From Stutzerimonas stutzeri (GTDB taxonomy: Bacteria > Pseudomonadota > Gammaproteobacteria > Pseudomonadales > Pseudomonadaceae), in the NCBI GenBank assembly GCA_019056435.1, contig CP077641.1, forward strand, positions 3,224,001-3,288,000: a DNA stretch of 64,000 nt. Direction: 5' to 3'. Positions 32,829 through 44,605 of this stretch are shown piece after piece. Each line of letters opens with the position of its first letter. Positions within the stretch are counted from its first letter, which is position 1. Below the pieces are notes generated by a model, which saw only the letters and a list, made by a program, of their open reading frames with translations, ran no database searches and had not been told where the DNA came from. Both the position numbers and the translations under genes were made by a program.

Positions 32829-34065
32829 ATGGCTATCGAGATCAAAGCCCCCAATTTCCGGAATCGGTTGCTGACGGCACCGTCGCGACCTGGCACAAGC
32901 AGCCGGGCGATGCGGTCAAGCGCGACGAGCTGATCGTTGACATCGAGACCGACAAGGTCGTCATGGAAGTATTGGCCGAGGCCGACGGCGTTCTGACCGA
33001 GATCGTCAAGAATGAAGGTGATACCGTGCTCAGCGGCGAGCTGCTAGGGCAAGCTGGAGGCCGGTGCCGCCGCTTCCTCTTCCGCCGCTCCGGCAGCTGC
33101 GCCGGCTGAATCCTCGGCACCGGCCGCCGCCCCGGCTTCCACCCCAGCGCCCGCAGCTGGCGAAGACGCCATTCTGGCACCCGCCGCGCGTAAGCTGGCC
33201 GAAGAAAACGGCATCGACCCGAACAGCGTCAAGGGGACCGGCAAGGATGGCCGCGTGACCAAGGAAGACGTGGTTGCGGCCATCGAAGCGAAGAAATCCG
33301 CTCCCGCCGCGGCCAAGCCTGCCGCGAGTGCTGCCACGGCACCGGTCGTTGCCGCGGGTGACCGTGTCGAGAAGCGCGTCCCGATGACCCGCCTGCGCGC
33401 GAAGGTAGCCGAGCGTCTGGTTGAAGCCCAGTCCTCGATGGCCATGTTGACCACGTTCAACGAAGTCAACATGAAGCCGATCATGGACCTGCGTGCCAAG
33501 TACAAGGACATGTTCGAGAAGAAGCACAACGGCGTGCGTCTGGGCTTCATGTCCTTCTTCGTCAAGGCTGCCACCGAAGCGCTCAAGCGCCAGCCCGGCG
33601 TGAACGCGTCGATCGACGGTAACGACATCGTCTATCACGGGTACCAGGACGTCGGCGTCGCGGTTTCCAGCGACCGTGGCCTGGTGGTTCCGGTGCTGCG
33701 TAACGCCGAGCACATGAGCCTTGCCGAGATCGAAAGTGGTATCAATGAGTTCGGCAAGAAGGCCAAGGCCGGCAAGCTGACCATCGAGGAGATGACCGGC
33801 GGCACCTTCACCATTTCCAATGGTGGTGTGTTCGGCTCGCTGCTCTCTACTCCGATCGTCAACCCGCCGCAAACCGCTATCCTGGGGGATGCACAAAATC
33901 CAGGAGCGCCCTATGGCCGTTAACGGTCAGGTCGTGATCCTGCCGATGATGTACCTCGCGCTGTCCTACGATCATCGTCTGATCGATGGCAAGGAAGCGG
34001 TAACCTTCCTCGTCACCATGAAGGACCTGCTGGAAGATCCGGCCCGTCTGCTGCTGGATATCTGA
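32829..34065 (+). CDS. sucB: Dihydrolipoyl succinyltransferase (2-oxoglutarate dehydrogenase E2), three frameshifts
   Basis: About 411 aa after correction. Domains: lipoyl domain with the modified lysine in [12 protein letters not shown]; an Ala/Pro-rich linker; the E3-binding domain ([20 protein letters not shown]); the catalytic domain ending in [14 protein letters not shown] with the active-site histidine. Frame changes: CC at 32858-32859 should be CCC (giving [10 protein letters not shown]); GGG at 33047-33049 should be GG (giving [10 protein letters not shown]); G5 at 33884-33888 should be G4 (giving [12 protein letters not shown]). Three indels in an intact operon of an aerobic organism, all at short runs, point to sequence error. 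Confidence 0.93.
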
Positions 34066-34130
34066 CAAGCGACACGGGCTGCATTCGACGGGCCAGGCGA
34101 AAGCTTGGCTTGCCGCTTGCGGCCCTTTGA

Positions 34131-35600
<1,470 letters not shown>

Positions 35601-35617
35601 ACGCGCCAGCGAAACGC

Positions 35618-35660
35618 GGCGGCCCGCGCCTGGCTTGAAGCGAGCCAGGTGCGGGCCGCC
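35618..35660 (+). other. Long GC hairpin between lpdG and sucC
   Basis: An 18-bp stem with one G-T pair (35618-35635 with 35643-35660) and a 7-base loop, starting 17 bases after lpdG. There is no T tract. Just beyond it lies a second perfect dyad, ATACCTT-N5-AAGGTAT (35663-35681). It could end or stabilise the upstream transcript. Confidence 0.6.
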
Positions 35661-35781
35661 GTATACCTTCCAGCAAGGTATGACAGGTCCTTGAAAGGTA
35701 TCTTCGATAGTTTTCAGCGACTTGAGGTGGGTGTCGCGGTGCGCGACGCCTGATGCAGATCTAAACCGAACGGTAGCTAAG

Positions 35782-36948
35782 ATGAATCTTCACGAATATC
35801 AGGGTAAGCAACTGTTTGCCGAATACGGATTGCCGGTATCCAAGGGCTACGCAGTCGACAGCCCAAAGGAAGCGGCCGAGGCGTGCGATCTGATTGGCGG
35901 TACCGAGTGGGTGGTAAAGGCTCAGGTCCACGCTGGTGGTCGCGGCAAGGCCGGTGGTGTCAAATTGGTGCGCAGCAAAGACGAAGCTCGTGCGTTTGCC
36001 GAGCAGTGGCTGGACAAGCGCCTGGTGACTTACCAGACCGACGCGAACGGCCAGCCGGTCAGCCGTATCCTCGTCGAAGCCTGCACTGATATCGACAAAG
36101 AGTTGTACCTCGGAGCGGTGGTCGACCGAGCCACGCGTCGAGTGGTCTTCATGGCCTCCACCGAAGGTGGCGTGGATATCGAGAAAGTTGCACACGACAC
36201 CCCCGAGAAGATCCTTAAGGCCACTATCGACCCGCTGGTCGGCGCGCAGCCGTTCCAGGGCCGCGAGCTGGCATTCAAGCTGGGTCTGAAGGGTGATCAG
36301 GTCAAGCAGTTCGTCCACATCTTCGTGGGTCTGGGCAAGCTCTTCGTCGACTACGACCTGGCGCTGCTGGAAGTCAACCCGCTGGTCATCAAGAAAGACG
36401 GCAATCTGCATTGCCTGGACGCCAAGCTGAACATCGACAGCAACGCCATCTACCGCCAGCCCAAGCTGCGCGGCATGCAGGATCCGTCGCAGGACGACCC
36501 GCGCGAGGCGCACGCCGCCAAGTGGGAACTCAACTATGTCGCCCTCGACGGCAACATCGGTTGCATGGTCAACGGCGCAGGCCTGGCGATGGGCACCATG
36601 GACATCGTCAACCTTCATGGCGGTAAGCCTGCCAACTTCCTCGACGTCGGCGGTGGCGCGACCGAAGAGCGTGTAACCGAGGCCTTCAAGATAATCCTGT
36701 CCGATGACAACGTCGCGGCAGTGCTCGTCAATATCTTCGGCGGTATTGTGCGCTGCGACATGATTGCCGAAGGCATCATCGGTGCCGTGAAGGAAGTGGG
36801 CGTCAAGGTTCCGGTTGTCGTACGCCTTGAAGGCAACAATGCAGAGCTCGGCGCCAAGATGCTGGGAGAAAGTGGTCTGAACATCATCGGCGCGACCAGC
36901 TTGACCGATGCGGCCATTCAAGTCGTCAAAGCCGCGGAGGGCAAGTAA
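35782..36948 (+). CDS. sucC: Succinyl-CoA synthetase beta subunit (ADP-forming)
   Basis: A 388-aa ATP-grasp subunit that, with SucD, makes ATP (or GTP) from succinyl-CoA. The N-terminus [20 protein letters not shown], the nucleotide-binding [18 protein letters not shown] and the C-terminal power-helix domain ([20 protein letters not shown]) are diagnostic. The ATG at 35782 is the family start; an upstream open frame lacks support. Its TAA shares an A with the sucD ATG. Confidence 0.97.
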   Translation: MNLHEYQGKQLFAEYGLPVSKGYAVDSPKEAAEACDLIGGTEWVVKAQVHAGGRGKAGGVKLVRSKDEARAFAEQWLDKRLVTYQTDANGQPVSRILVEACTDIDKELYLGAVVDRATRRVVFMASTEGGVDIEKVAHDTPEKILKATIDPLVGAQPFQGRELAFKLGLKGDQVKQFVHIFVGLGKLFVDYDLALLEVNPLVIKKDGNLHCLDAKLNIDSNAIYRQPKLRGMQDPSQDDPREAHAAKWELNYVALDGNIGCMVNGAGLAMGTMDIVNLHGGKPANFLDVGGGATEERVTEAFKIILSDDNVAAVLVNIFGGIVRCDMIAEGIIGAVKEVGVKVPVVVRLEGNNAELGAKMLGESGLNIIGATSLTDAAIQVVKAAEGK

Positions 36949-37835
36949 TGAGCGTCCTGATCAATAAAGACACCAAGGTCATCTGCCAGGGCTTCACCGG
37001 CTCGCAGGGCACCTTCCACTCCGAGCAGGCGATCGAATACGGTACCAAGATGGTCGGTGGCGTCACCCCCGGCAAGGGCGGTACGACGCACCTGGGCCTG
37101 CCGGTGTTCAATACCGTGAAGGAAGCGGTCGAGGCCACCGGCGCCGATGCATCGGTTATCTACGTTCCCGCACCGTTCTGTAAGGACTCCATCCTCGAGG
37201 CCGTATTCGGCGGCATCAAGCTGATCGTCTGCATTACCGAAGGTATTCCCACCCTCGACATGCTTGAAGTGAAGATCAAGTGCGACGAGATGGGCGTTCG
37301 CCTGATCGGGCCGAACTGCCCAGGCGTTATCACGCCCGGTGAGTGCAAGATCGGCATCCAGCCTGGTCATATTCACATGCCGGGCAAGGTCGGAATCGTC
37401 TCCCGTTCGGGTACCTTGACCTACGAAGCGGTCAAGCAGACCACTGACGCCGGCTTTGGTCAGTCGACCTGCGTGGGTATCGGTGGCGACCCGATTCCGG
37501 GTTCGACCTTCATCGACATCCTGAAGATGTTCCAGGAAGACCCGCAGACCGAAGCGATCGTGATGATCGGCGAAATCGGCGGTTCTGCTGAGGAAGAGGC
37601 AGCGGCCTACATCAAGGCGAACGTCACCAAGCCGGTGGTTTCCTACATTGCAGGTGTGACCGCTCCGGCTGGCAAGCGTATGGGCCATGCGGGTGCAATC
37701 ATCTCCGGCGGCAAGGGTACGGCGGACGAGAAGTTCGCCGCACTGCAGGACGCAGGCGTGAAGACCGTCCGCTCTCTGGCTGACATCGGCAAGGCACTGG
37801 CTGAAGTGACCGGCTGGGAAGTCAAGCAGGCCTGA
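36948..37835 (+). CDS. sucD: Succinyl-CoA synthetase alpha subunit
   Basis: A 295-aa CoA-binding subunit carrying the phosphohistidine. CoA-binding Rossmann domain: [18 protein letters not shown]; active-site histidine in [14 protein letters not shown] near residue 247. Translationally coupled to sucC (TAATG overlap). The operon ends in a strong terminator. Confidence 0.97.
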   Translation: MSVLINKDTKVICQGFTGSQGTFHSEQAIEYGTKMVGGVTPGKGGTTHLGLPVFNTVKEAVEATGADASVIYVPAPFCKDSILEAVFGGIKLIVCITEGIPTLDMLEVKIKCDEMGVRLIGPNCPGVITPGECKIGIQPGHIHMPGKVGIVSRSGTLTYEAVKQTTDAGFGQSTCVGIGGDPIPGSTFIDILKMFQEDPQTEAIVMIGEIGGSAEEEAAAYIKANVTKPVVSYIAGVTAPAGKRMGHAGAIISGGKGTADEKFAALQDAGVKTVRSLADIGKALAEVTGWEVKQA

Positions 37836-37853
37836 TTCCGGCTTGTTCATAGA

Positions 37854-37884
37854 ATGCCAGTCAGGCTTGCCTGACTGGCATTTT
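37854..37884 (+). terminator. Terminator of the sucAB-lpd-sucCD operon
   Basis: A perfect 12-bp stem (37854-37865 with 37870-37881), a CTTG loop and a T run to 37884, 19 bases after the sucD stop. Confidence 0.92.
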
Positions 37885-38043
37885 CATTTCTGCATGCACA
37901 GCTTTCTGCCGGTCCCGCGCTCGCATGCGCCACGCGTTTCCTTTATGGTGCGTCCTTTTTTTCGATTGCGGTCGCCGCCTCGCGTCCCGTCGAACTGTCT
38001 GGCGTCCGTTCACGCCGAAACTCACGCATCTGGTACTGAGACA

Positions 38044-39354
38044 ATGACTCGATTGAAAGGCCTGGACTTGTTGGCCCTGGGGTTCATGACGTTCGCGCTG
38101 TTTCTTGGCGCTGGCAATATCATCTTTCCGCCGAGCGCGGGCTTGGCGGCTGGCCAGCATATCTGGGCCGCAGCGATCGGCTTTCTTCTGACGGGGGTGG
38201 GCTTGCCGTTGCTCACGGTCGTCGCTCTGGCTCGCGTCGGTGGTGGCATGGATCGTCTGACCGCGCCGCTGGGACGAGGCGCCGGCATCCTGCTCGCCGT
38301 CGCGGTTTATCTCGCCATCGGGCCGCTTTTTGCCACGCCAGGACCGCCGTCGTCTCGTTCGAAATGGGTGTGGCACCCTTCACCGGCGATGCTGCCGGTC
38401 CGTTGTTCGGTTATACGCTGGCGTTTTTCGCCGCCACGTTGTTTCTCGTGCTCAATCCCGGCAAGTTGGTCAGTCGGGTCGGCAAGTTCATCACGCCGGT
38501 GCTGCTTGCAGCATTGCTCGTGCTAGGTGGCGCGGCGCTCTTCGCTCCGGCGGGCGAGATTGGCGTAACTGCCGAGAGCTATCGTGCGAGCCCTCTGCTG
38601 AAGGGCTTCCTCGAAGGCTACCTGACCATGGATACCCTGGGTGCCCTGGTGTTCGGTATCGTGATCGCTACCGCCATCCGTGATCGTGGTGTGTCTGATG
38701 CTGGGCTGATCACGCGGTATTCGATGATCGCCGGGGCGATCGCCGCGCTCGGATTGTCACTGGTCTACCTGGCCTTGTTCTACCTGGGTGCAACCAGCCA
38801 AGGCATCGCAGGCGACGCGCAGAATGGGGTGCAGATCCTTACAACGTACGTCCAGCACACGTTCGGGACCACTGGCAGCCTGCTGCTGGCGGTCGTCATC
38901 ACATTGGCCTGTCTGACCACAGCTGTGGGCCTAACCACGGCCTGTGGTGAATTCTTCAGCCAGTTGTTGCCAATCAGCTACCGCGTGGTGGTGGTCGTGT
39001 TCACGGCGTTCAGCCTGTTGGTTGCCAATCAGGGCCTGACACAGCTGATCAGCGTGTCCGTGCCTGTGCTGGTGGGGCTGTATCCGCTGGCGATCATGTT
39101 GGTGGCCCTGAGCTTGCTGGATCGCTTCTGGCTGTCTTCAAGCCGCGTGTTCATGCCGGTGATGCTGGTCACGTTGGTGTTCGGCGTTGTGGACGGCTTG
39201 TCAGCGGCCGGTTTCACGGCATGGGTGCCGGGCCTGTTCCCCGAACTCCCGCTCGCGGCACAGAGTATGGGCTGGCTGGTTCCGGTGCTCGTTACGTTGC
39301 TGCTGGCTGTGGTCGGGGGATCGGCTGGCCGGCACGCCCCGGACCGCTGCCTAG
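38044..39354 (+). CDS. brnQ: Branched-chain amino acid:cation symporter BrnQ/BraB, two frameshifts
   Basis: About 436 aa after correction, 12 predicted helices, Na+-coupled uptake of leucine, isoleucine and valine. Family opening: [20 protein letters not shown] then [13 protein letters not shown]; later EMGVAPF and the helix [20 protein letters not shown]. Frame changes: CC at 38338-38339 should be CCC (giving [13 protein letters not shown]); G5 at 39315-39319 should be G4, giving a short C-terminus [14 protein letters not shown] and a stop at 39352-39354. Without the second correction the protein would run about 65 codons into the next gene region. Synteny with the braB locus after sucD in P. 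aeruginosa supports the call. Confidence 0.92.
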
Positions 39355-39433
39355 TGAGGTCGAGCAGGTCGGGGGCAGGGGTTTTACGCGTTCCGCTCGC
39401 TATAATCAGACTCACGCGTCCAGGGGGGTTGCC

Positions 39434-40159
39434 ATGTCCATTCCGAGTTATCTGCTGCCGCATATCGGCGCGGTCGTCTGGTTCATCCTGTGCTGGGTTG
39501 GCTACACCCGCTATGCGTCCTGGCGGGCTAGAGACACCGCCTGCCTGGCCAGTGTGATGCATCTGTATCGAGAGGACTGGATGCGGCGCATGTTGCTGCG
39601 TGACAACCGCATTGCCGATGCGAATGTCATCGGTAACCTCGAGCGCAATGCTGCGTTTTTCGCCTCCAGCACGCTGATCATCCTGGCGGGGGTTCTGACC
39701 GCATTGGGCGCGTCCGACCGAGCGGTATCGCTCCTGGCCGATCTGCCGTTCGCCCAGCCGGTCAGCCGCGGGCTTTCCGAGATCAAGCTGTTGGCGCTGG
39801 CCATGGTCTTCGTCTATGCCTTCTTCACCTTCAGCTGGTGCATGCGCCAATACAACTTCGCCGCGGTCCTCGTTGCGTCGGCGCCGATGGCGGGCGAGCG
39901 CAACGTGAACGATCAGGAGCGAAAATCCTTTGCCGACCGCGCGGCACGAGTCATTTCCATGGCTGCCAATCAGTTCAACTTCGGGTTGCGTGCGTACTAC
40001 TTCGGCATGGCGACCCTTGCCTGGTTCGTCAATCCCTGGTTTTTCATGTTGGTCACGGCGGGTGTGGTAGTGGTGCTTTATCGTCGCGAGTTCCATTCCG
40101 ACGTGCTCGAGGTGATGGTATTCACGCCAACTCTGCCCAGCGATGCGGTCAAGGAATAG
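39434..40159 (+). CDS. DUF599 family membrane protein
   Basis: A 241-aa integral membrane protein with about four helices. Characteristic stretches are GYTRYASWRARDTACLASVM, then LYREDWMRRMLLRDNRIADA and NLERNAAFFASSTLIILAG. The family (DUF599) is widespread in proteobacteria and has no established function that I know of. I chose the ATG at 39434, which gives the conserved N-terminus MSIPSYLLPHIGAVVWFILC. It begins 79 bases after brnQ; co-transcription is possible. Confidence 0.87.
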   Translation: MSIPSYLLPHIGAVVWFILCWVGYTRYASWRARDTACLASVMHLYREDWMRRMLLRDNRIADANVIGNLERNAAFFASSTLIILAGVLTALGASDRAVSLLADLPFAQPVSRGLSEIKLLALAMVFVYAFFTFSWCMRQYNFAAVLVASAPMAGERNVNDQERKSFADRAARVISMAANQFNFGLRAYYFGMATLAWFVNPWFFMLVTAGVVVVLYRREFHSDVLEVMVFTPTLPSDAVKE

Positions 40160-40213
40160 GTCCGGGCCCTCGGTGGCGTTAAGCTAGCCGCCTTTAGGAT
40201 ATCGGGACCCCTC

Positions 40214-40681
40214 ATGAGCGATAGCTTGATACTGGAGCGCACACAGCGCTTTCTGTCGTTGTTGCGCCATTGCCAGGTGCTGGGCATGCGCGTCCAGCAC
40301 GCCGATGCCAAGGGGTTGACGCTTTGCCTGCCCTACAGCGAAAAGATCATCAGCGATCCGGAGAGCGGCTTCGTTCACGGCGGTGCAATCACCACGTTGA
40401 TGGACACGACTTGTGGCATCTCCACTGTCTGCGCCTTGGCGGACCTGGAAATCTGCCCGACGCTGGATCTACGCATCGACTATATGCATCCGGCCGAACC
40501 CGGCCATGACCTCTTCGGTTTCGCAGAGTGCTACCGCGTTACACCGACGGTGATCTTCACCCGAGGTGTTGCGTACCAGCGCGACATCGAACAACCCATC
40601 GCGCATGTCGTGGGCACCTTCATGCGAATGGGCAGAGGGGTTATCGATCCCAACGCGGCCGCGAAAGGTCCATCGCCATGA
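40214..40681 (+). CDS. PaaI-family acyl-CoA thioesterase (first of a tandem pair)
   Basis: A 155-aa single hotdog-fold domain. The PaaI-type active-site region is visible: FVHGGAITTLMDTTCG (His-Gly-Gly and the catalytic Asp). The strand LDLRIDYMHPAEPG is typical of the fold. Likely hydrolyses an acyl- or aryl-CoA thioester; the substrate cannot be read from sequence. Its TGA overlaps the ATG of the next gene, another member of the same family, so the two are probably made together. Confidence 0.87.
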   Translation: MSDSLILERTQRFLSLLRHCQVLGMRVQHADAKGLTLCLPYSEKIISDPESGFVHGGAITTLMDTTCGISTVCALADLEICPTLDLRIDYMHPAEPGHDLFGFAECYRVTPTVIFTRGVAYQRDIEQPIAHVVGTFMRMGRGVIDPNAAAKGPSP

Positions 40682-41124
40682 GTTCGGTTAGCCTGGAAAC
40701 ATTGGTGCGAGAAGCCCATGCGAGCAACGATTATGACGCGCTGTTGCGGGTCGTCCCCTATGCACGGCTGATCGGCATCGAGTGTCTCCGCCTGGGAGAC
40801 GAGATGGTGTTTCGCCTGCCGAGCAACCCGGACAACATCGGTAACCCGACACTGCCTGCCATTCATGGTGGGGTGATCGCAGGCTTCATGGAACATGCCG
40901 CCATGCTCCACTTGTTGATGTTCATGGGGGCTCCACATTTGCCCAAAATCATCGACTTCTCGATAGATTATCTCCGGGCCGGTCACTATCGTGACACCTT
41001 TGCCGCCTGCCAGGTCTGGCGCCAAGGCAGACGTGTCGCCAACGTCGCCGTCACCGCCTGGCAAACGAATCAGGCCGAGCCCATCGCGACCGCCCGTTGC
41101 CACTTCAAGGTGGACGAGCCCTGA
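40678..41124 (+). CDS. PaaI-family acyl-CoA thioesterase (second of a tandem pair)
   Basis: A 148-aa hotdog-fold protein. Here the motif reads AIHGGVIAGFMEHAAMLHLL: the His-Gly-Gly is kept, but the Asp of the first protein (LMDTT) is replaced by Glu (FMEHA). The strand IDFSIDYLRAG aligns with LRIDYMHPAEPG of the neighbour. The ATGA overlap with the upstream gene suggests coupled translation and possibly a hetero-oligomer; that is inference. Confidence 0.85.
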   Translation: MSSVSLETLVREAHASNDYDALLRVVPYARLIGIECLRLGDEMVFRLPSNPDNIGNPTLPAIHGGVIAGFMEHAAMLHLLMFMGAPHLPKIIDFSIDYLRAGHYRDTFAACQVWRQGRRVANVAVTAWQTNQAEPIATARCHFKVDEP

Positions 41125-41164
41125 TACGTCTGGCGACTGCATTCAGATGTCTCAAGGAAAGTGA

Positions 41165-42412
41165 ATGGACGCGTTGTTGATTCTCGGCGGGTTGCTGCTC
41201 ATCTTCGCAGGCGCCGTCTGGCTCGTTGTGCTGGCGTTTGGAACCGGTTTGCTGTGGGGCGTTGGTGTCATGCTACCGCCGATCACCCTGGCATATGTCG
41301 TGCGGCATTGGCATACGGCACGCAAGGCCGCCGGTCTGTCCGCCCTGGGGTTCATTCCGCTCGTGGTCGGTCTTTCCCTGCTCGCCAACCATGACCCCGA
41401 CCGCGTGGCGGCAATCTTCAGCCTGGAATGGTTGAACGCCGGCGCTCAGGTCGAGCAGCCACTGCTGGCTGAGTTGAAGGGCGAACTGGACGGTCGCCCG
41501 TTCAAGCCCCGGGTTGGCAGGCTGATCAATGGGGTGCTCACATTGCGCGAAGGGGACGATCTCTTTGCGCGCCAGGAAGTAAATATCAGCCTGGGCAGCG
41601 TTGCGTCTGGTGCCTTGCGTGTGGATGTTCTTCCGCAGGACCCGGCGCCTATCCCCGAAGTCGAGATCAGCTGGCTGGGCCTCGATCAGGAGCTGCCCGA
41701 GGCGCGGCGGATCCGCAAGGGCTATACGCTGCACCTGGATCTCCTACCTGTACCACCGAACAAGCTCGCGGGGGACTTTCACCTCGTGTTGCCCGCGCAT
41801 TACCAGACCACCCTCAGCGGGCGTGTCGAACTCTATACCGATGAACTGCGCTACCGTGGCGATCGGCTCGATCTCAGCCATGACTCGGCGGACACGCTGC
41901 GCTACGTCATCCGCGACTACCTGCAGCGGCGCTTCGAGACGCGCGCGGTCGAGGTTGAGTCCGTCTCCACGGTAAGCTTCCCGGCTCAGGAGGCCGCCGT
42001 GGCGGTAAAGGCGAAGGTCGACGGGGCGCCTGCACAGTTCGACCTGGACCTGCGCAAGCAGGACGCAGGCTGGGCGGTCAAGCATGATGACTACGCCGCG
42101 CTACCGCCGCCGGCTCCACCCGTCGCGACAACCGCTCCAGAAAAAGACCAAGCCCTCGCAACCCCAGGGGGCGTCTCTCGAGTGGATCGAAGACAGCGTT
42201 TCTCCCTGGCCCGGCTGTTGCGCGAGCCTGAGAAGTACGAACGATTACTGATGCGTGCCCAGACCAAGCGAGGCAATGTCGCCCAGGGGCGCTTCATCGG
42301 CATCGATCGGGAGGGCAACCTGAGCATTGAACACTTCCTCAAGGGGCCTGGCCAAGCGACCTACAACCTCGTGCCCTCGGACATCGTGCGCCTGGAGCTG
42401 CTTGAGCCCTGA
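41165..42412 (+). CDS. Conserved pseudomonad protein with two N-terminal helices, function unknown
   Basis: A 415-aa protein. Two N-terminal hydrophobic segments (MDALLILGGLLLIFAGAVWL onward, and a second around residues 55-78) are followed by a large, mostly beta-like soluble region (about residues 95-310), a proline-rich spacer (ALPPPAPPVATTAPEK), and a basic C-terminal module of about 70 residues (RQRFSLARLLREPEKYERLL, then GRFIGIDREGNLSIEH) that looks like a small beta-barrel. I do not recognise a characterised family; the transporter label sometimes given to such proteins is not supported by two helices. It lies just upstream of htpG, as in other pseudomonads. Confidence 0.7.
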   Translation: MDALLILGGLLLIFAGAVWLVVLAFGTGLLWGVGVMLPPITLAYVVRHWHTARKAAGLSALGFIPLVVGLSLLANHDPDRVAAIFSLEWLNAGAQVEQPLLAELKGELDGRPFKPRVGRLINGVLTLREGDDLFARQEVNISLGSVASGALRVDVLPQDPAPIPEVEISWLGLDQELPEARRIRKGYTLHLDLLPVPPNKLAGDFHLVLPAHYQTTLSGRVELYTDELRYRGDRLDLSHDSADTLRYVIRDYLQRRFETRAVEVESVSTVSFPAQEAAVAVKAKVDGAPAQFDLDLRKQDAGWAVKHDDYAALPPPAPPVATTAPEKDQALATPGGVSRVDRRQRFSLARLLREPEKYERLLMRAQTKRGNVAQGRFIGIDREGNLSIEHFLKGPGQATYNLVPSDIVRLELLEP

Positions 42413-42506
42413 GCTACAAGGCCTTGAAATTTCACGTCTCGTCCCCATCTGCTTGTCATCGCCGCCGCTGCGGCCCGTGCCATTGACGAGTGGAGTTAGC
42501 AAGACG

Positions 42507-44413
42507 ATGAGTGTGGAGACTCAAAACAAAGAAACCCTGGGCTTCAGACTGAGGTGAAGCAGCTGCTTCACCTGATGATCCATTCCCTGTATTCGAACAA
42601 GGAAATCTTTCTTCGCGAGCTGATTTCCAACGCGTCGGACGCCGCCGACAAACTGCGCTTCGAGGCGCTGGCCAAGCCCGAATTGCTCGAAGGTGGCGCT
42701 GATCTGAAGATCCGCGTCAGTTTCGACAAGGACGCCCGTACCGTGACCATCGAGGACAACGGTATCGGCATGAACCGCGAGGATGTCATCGCTCACCTGG
42801 GCACTATTGCCAAGTCGGGCACCGCGGACTTCATGAAGCACCTGACTGGTGACCAGAAGAAGGACTCGCATCTGATCGGTCAGTTCGGTGTGGGCTTCTA
42901 TTCGGCGTTCATCGTTGCCGAGCAGGTCGATGTGTTCAGCCGTCGGGCCGGAACGCCAGCCGAGGAGGGCGTCTACTGGTCGTCCAAGGGCGAGGGCGAG
43001 TTCGAAGTCGCAAACGTCGAGAAGGCCGAGCGGGGCACGCGGATCGTGTTGCACCTGAAGCCTGGCGAAGAAGAATTCGCCGATGGTTGGCGCCTGCGCA
43101 ACATCATCAAGAAGTACTCCGATCACATCGCGCTGCCGATCGAACTACCCAAGGAGTTTCACGGTGAGGACAAGGACAAGCCGGCCGAGCCCGAGTGGGA
43201 GACCGTCAACCGCGCCAGCGCCCTCTGGACGCGTCCGCGTACCGAGATCAAAGACGAGGAATACCAGGAGTTCTACAAACACGTCGGCCACGATTTCGAA
43301 AATCCGCTGAGCTGGAGCCACAACAAGGTCGAGGGCAAGCTCGAATACACCTCGTTGCTCTACGTTCCGGGCCGCGCCCCGTTCGACCTGTATCACCGCG
43401 AGGCCCCGAAGGGGCTGAAGTTGTACGTGCAGCGCGTCTTCATCATGGATCAGGCCGATGAGTTCCTGCCGCTGTACCTGCGCTTCATCAAGGGTGTCAT
43501 CGATTCCAATGACCTGTCCTTGAACGTCTCCCGCGAGATCCTGCAAAAGGATCCTGTGATCGATTCGATGAAGTCGGCGCTCACCAAGCGCGTCCTCGAC
43601 ATGCTCGACAAGCTGGCCAAGGACAAGCCGGAAGACTACAAGACCTTCTGGAAACAGTTCGGCCAGGTGCTCAAGGAAGGCCCGGCGGAAGACTTCGCCA
43701 ACAAGGAGAAGATTGCCGGCCTGCTTCGATTCGCCTCGACCCAGGATGCGAGCGGTGAGCAAAGCGTATCGCTGGCGGATTATCTCGGGCGGCTCAAGGA
43801 CGGTCAGGACAAGATTTACTACCTGACTGGCGAATCCTATGCGCAGGTGAAGAACAGCCCGCACCTGGAGGTCTTCCGCAAGAAAGGCATCGAGGTGCTG
43901 CTGCTGACCGATCGCATCGACGAATGGTTGATGAGCTACCTGACCGAGTTCGATGGCAAGCAGTTCGTCGATGTCGCGCGTGGCGACCTGGACCTGGGCA
44001 AGCTGGACTCCGAGGAGGACAAGAAGGCGCAGGAAGAAATCGCCAAGTCGAAAGAGGGCCTGGTCGAGCGACTGAAGACTGCCCTGGGCGATCAGGTTGC
44101 CGAGGTGCGCGTGTCGCACCGCCTGACCGATTCGCCAGCGATCCTGGCTATCGGTGAACAGGACCTGGGTCTGCAAATGCGTCAGATCCTCGAGGCCAGC
44201 GGCCAGAAGGTGCCTGAGTCGAAGCCGATCTTCGAGATCAATCCGAGCCATCCGTTGATCGAGAAACTCGATGCCGAGCCGGATGAAGATCGTTTCGGCG
44301 ATCTGTCGCACATCCTCTTCGACCAGGCCGCTCTCGCAGCGGGTGACAGTCTCAAGGACCCGGCAGCGTACGTGCAGCGCCTGAACAAGCTGCTGGTCGA
44401 GCTCTCCGCCTGA
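42507..44413 (+). CDS. htpG: Chaperone protein HtpG (Hsp90), one frameshift
   Basis: About 635 aa after correction. N-terminal GHKL ATPase domain: [41 protein letters not shown] and [11 protein letters not shown]; middle domain with the catalytic-arginine region [14 protein letters not shown]-terminal dimerisation domain ending [10 protein letters not shown]. The start ATG at 42507 ([13 protein letters not shown]) is out of frame with the rest because one C is missing at 42545; TTCC in place of TTC restores [13 protein letters not shown]. Without it translation stops after 16 codons. A strong terminator follows. Confidence 0.95.
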
Positions 44414-44462
44414 TCAAAGCGCAGTCCGAGGTGACAGCCCGCTCATAACGGGCTGCATACCG

Positions 44463-44513
44463 AACCCCACCCTGCAGGCCAGTCCGTACCTGGTCCGCAG
44501 GGTGGGGTTTTTT
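44463..44513 (+). terminator. Terminator of htpG
   Basis: A 13-bp perfect stem (44463-44475 with 44497-44509) with a longer, partly structured loop, running into six Ts (44508-44513), about 50 bases after the htpG stop. Confidence 0.92.
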
Positions 44514-44605
44514 CTTGCATCCGGCGCGTCGTTTACGGTCTCGGCGTGGCGGTGAACGGCGGTCGAGCGGAGCGGTCTATCCGCCTGGTTATCAGGAGAA
44601 CAGGG

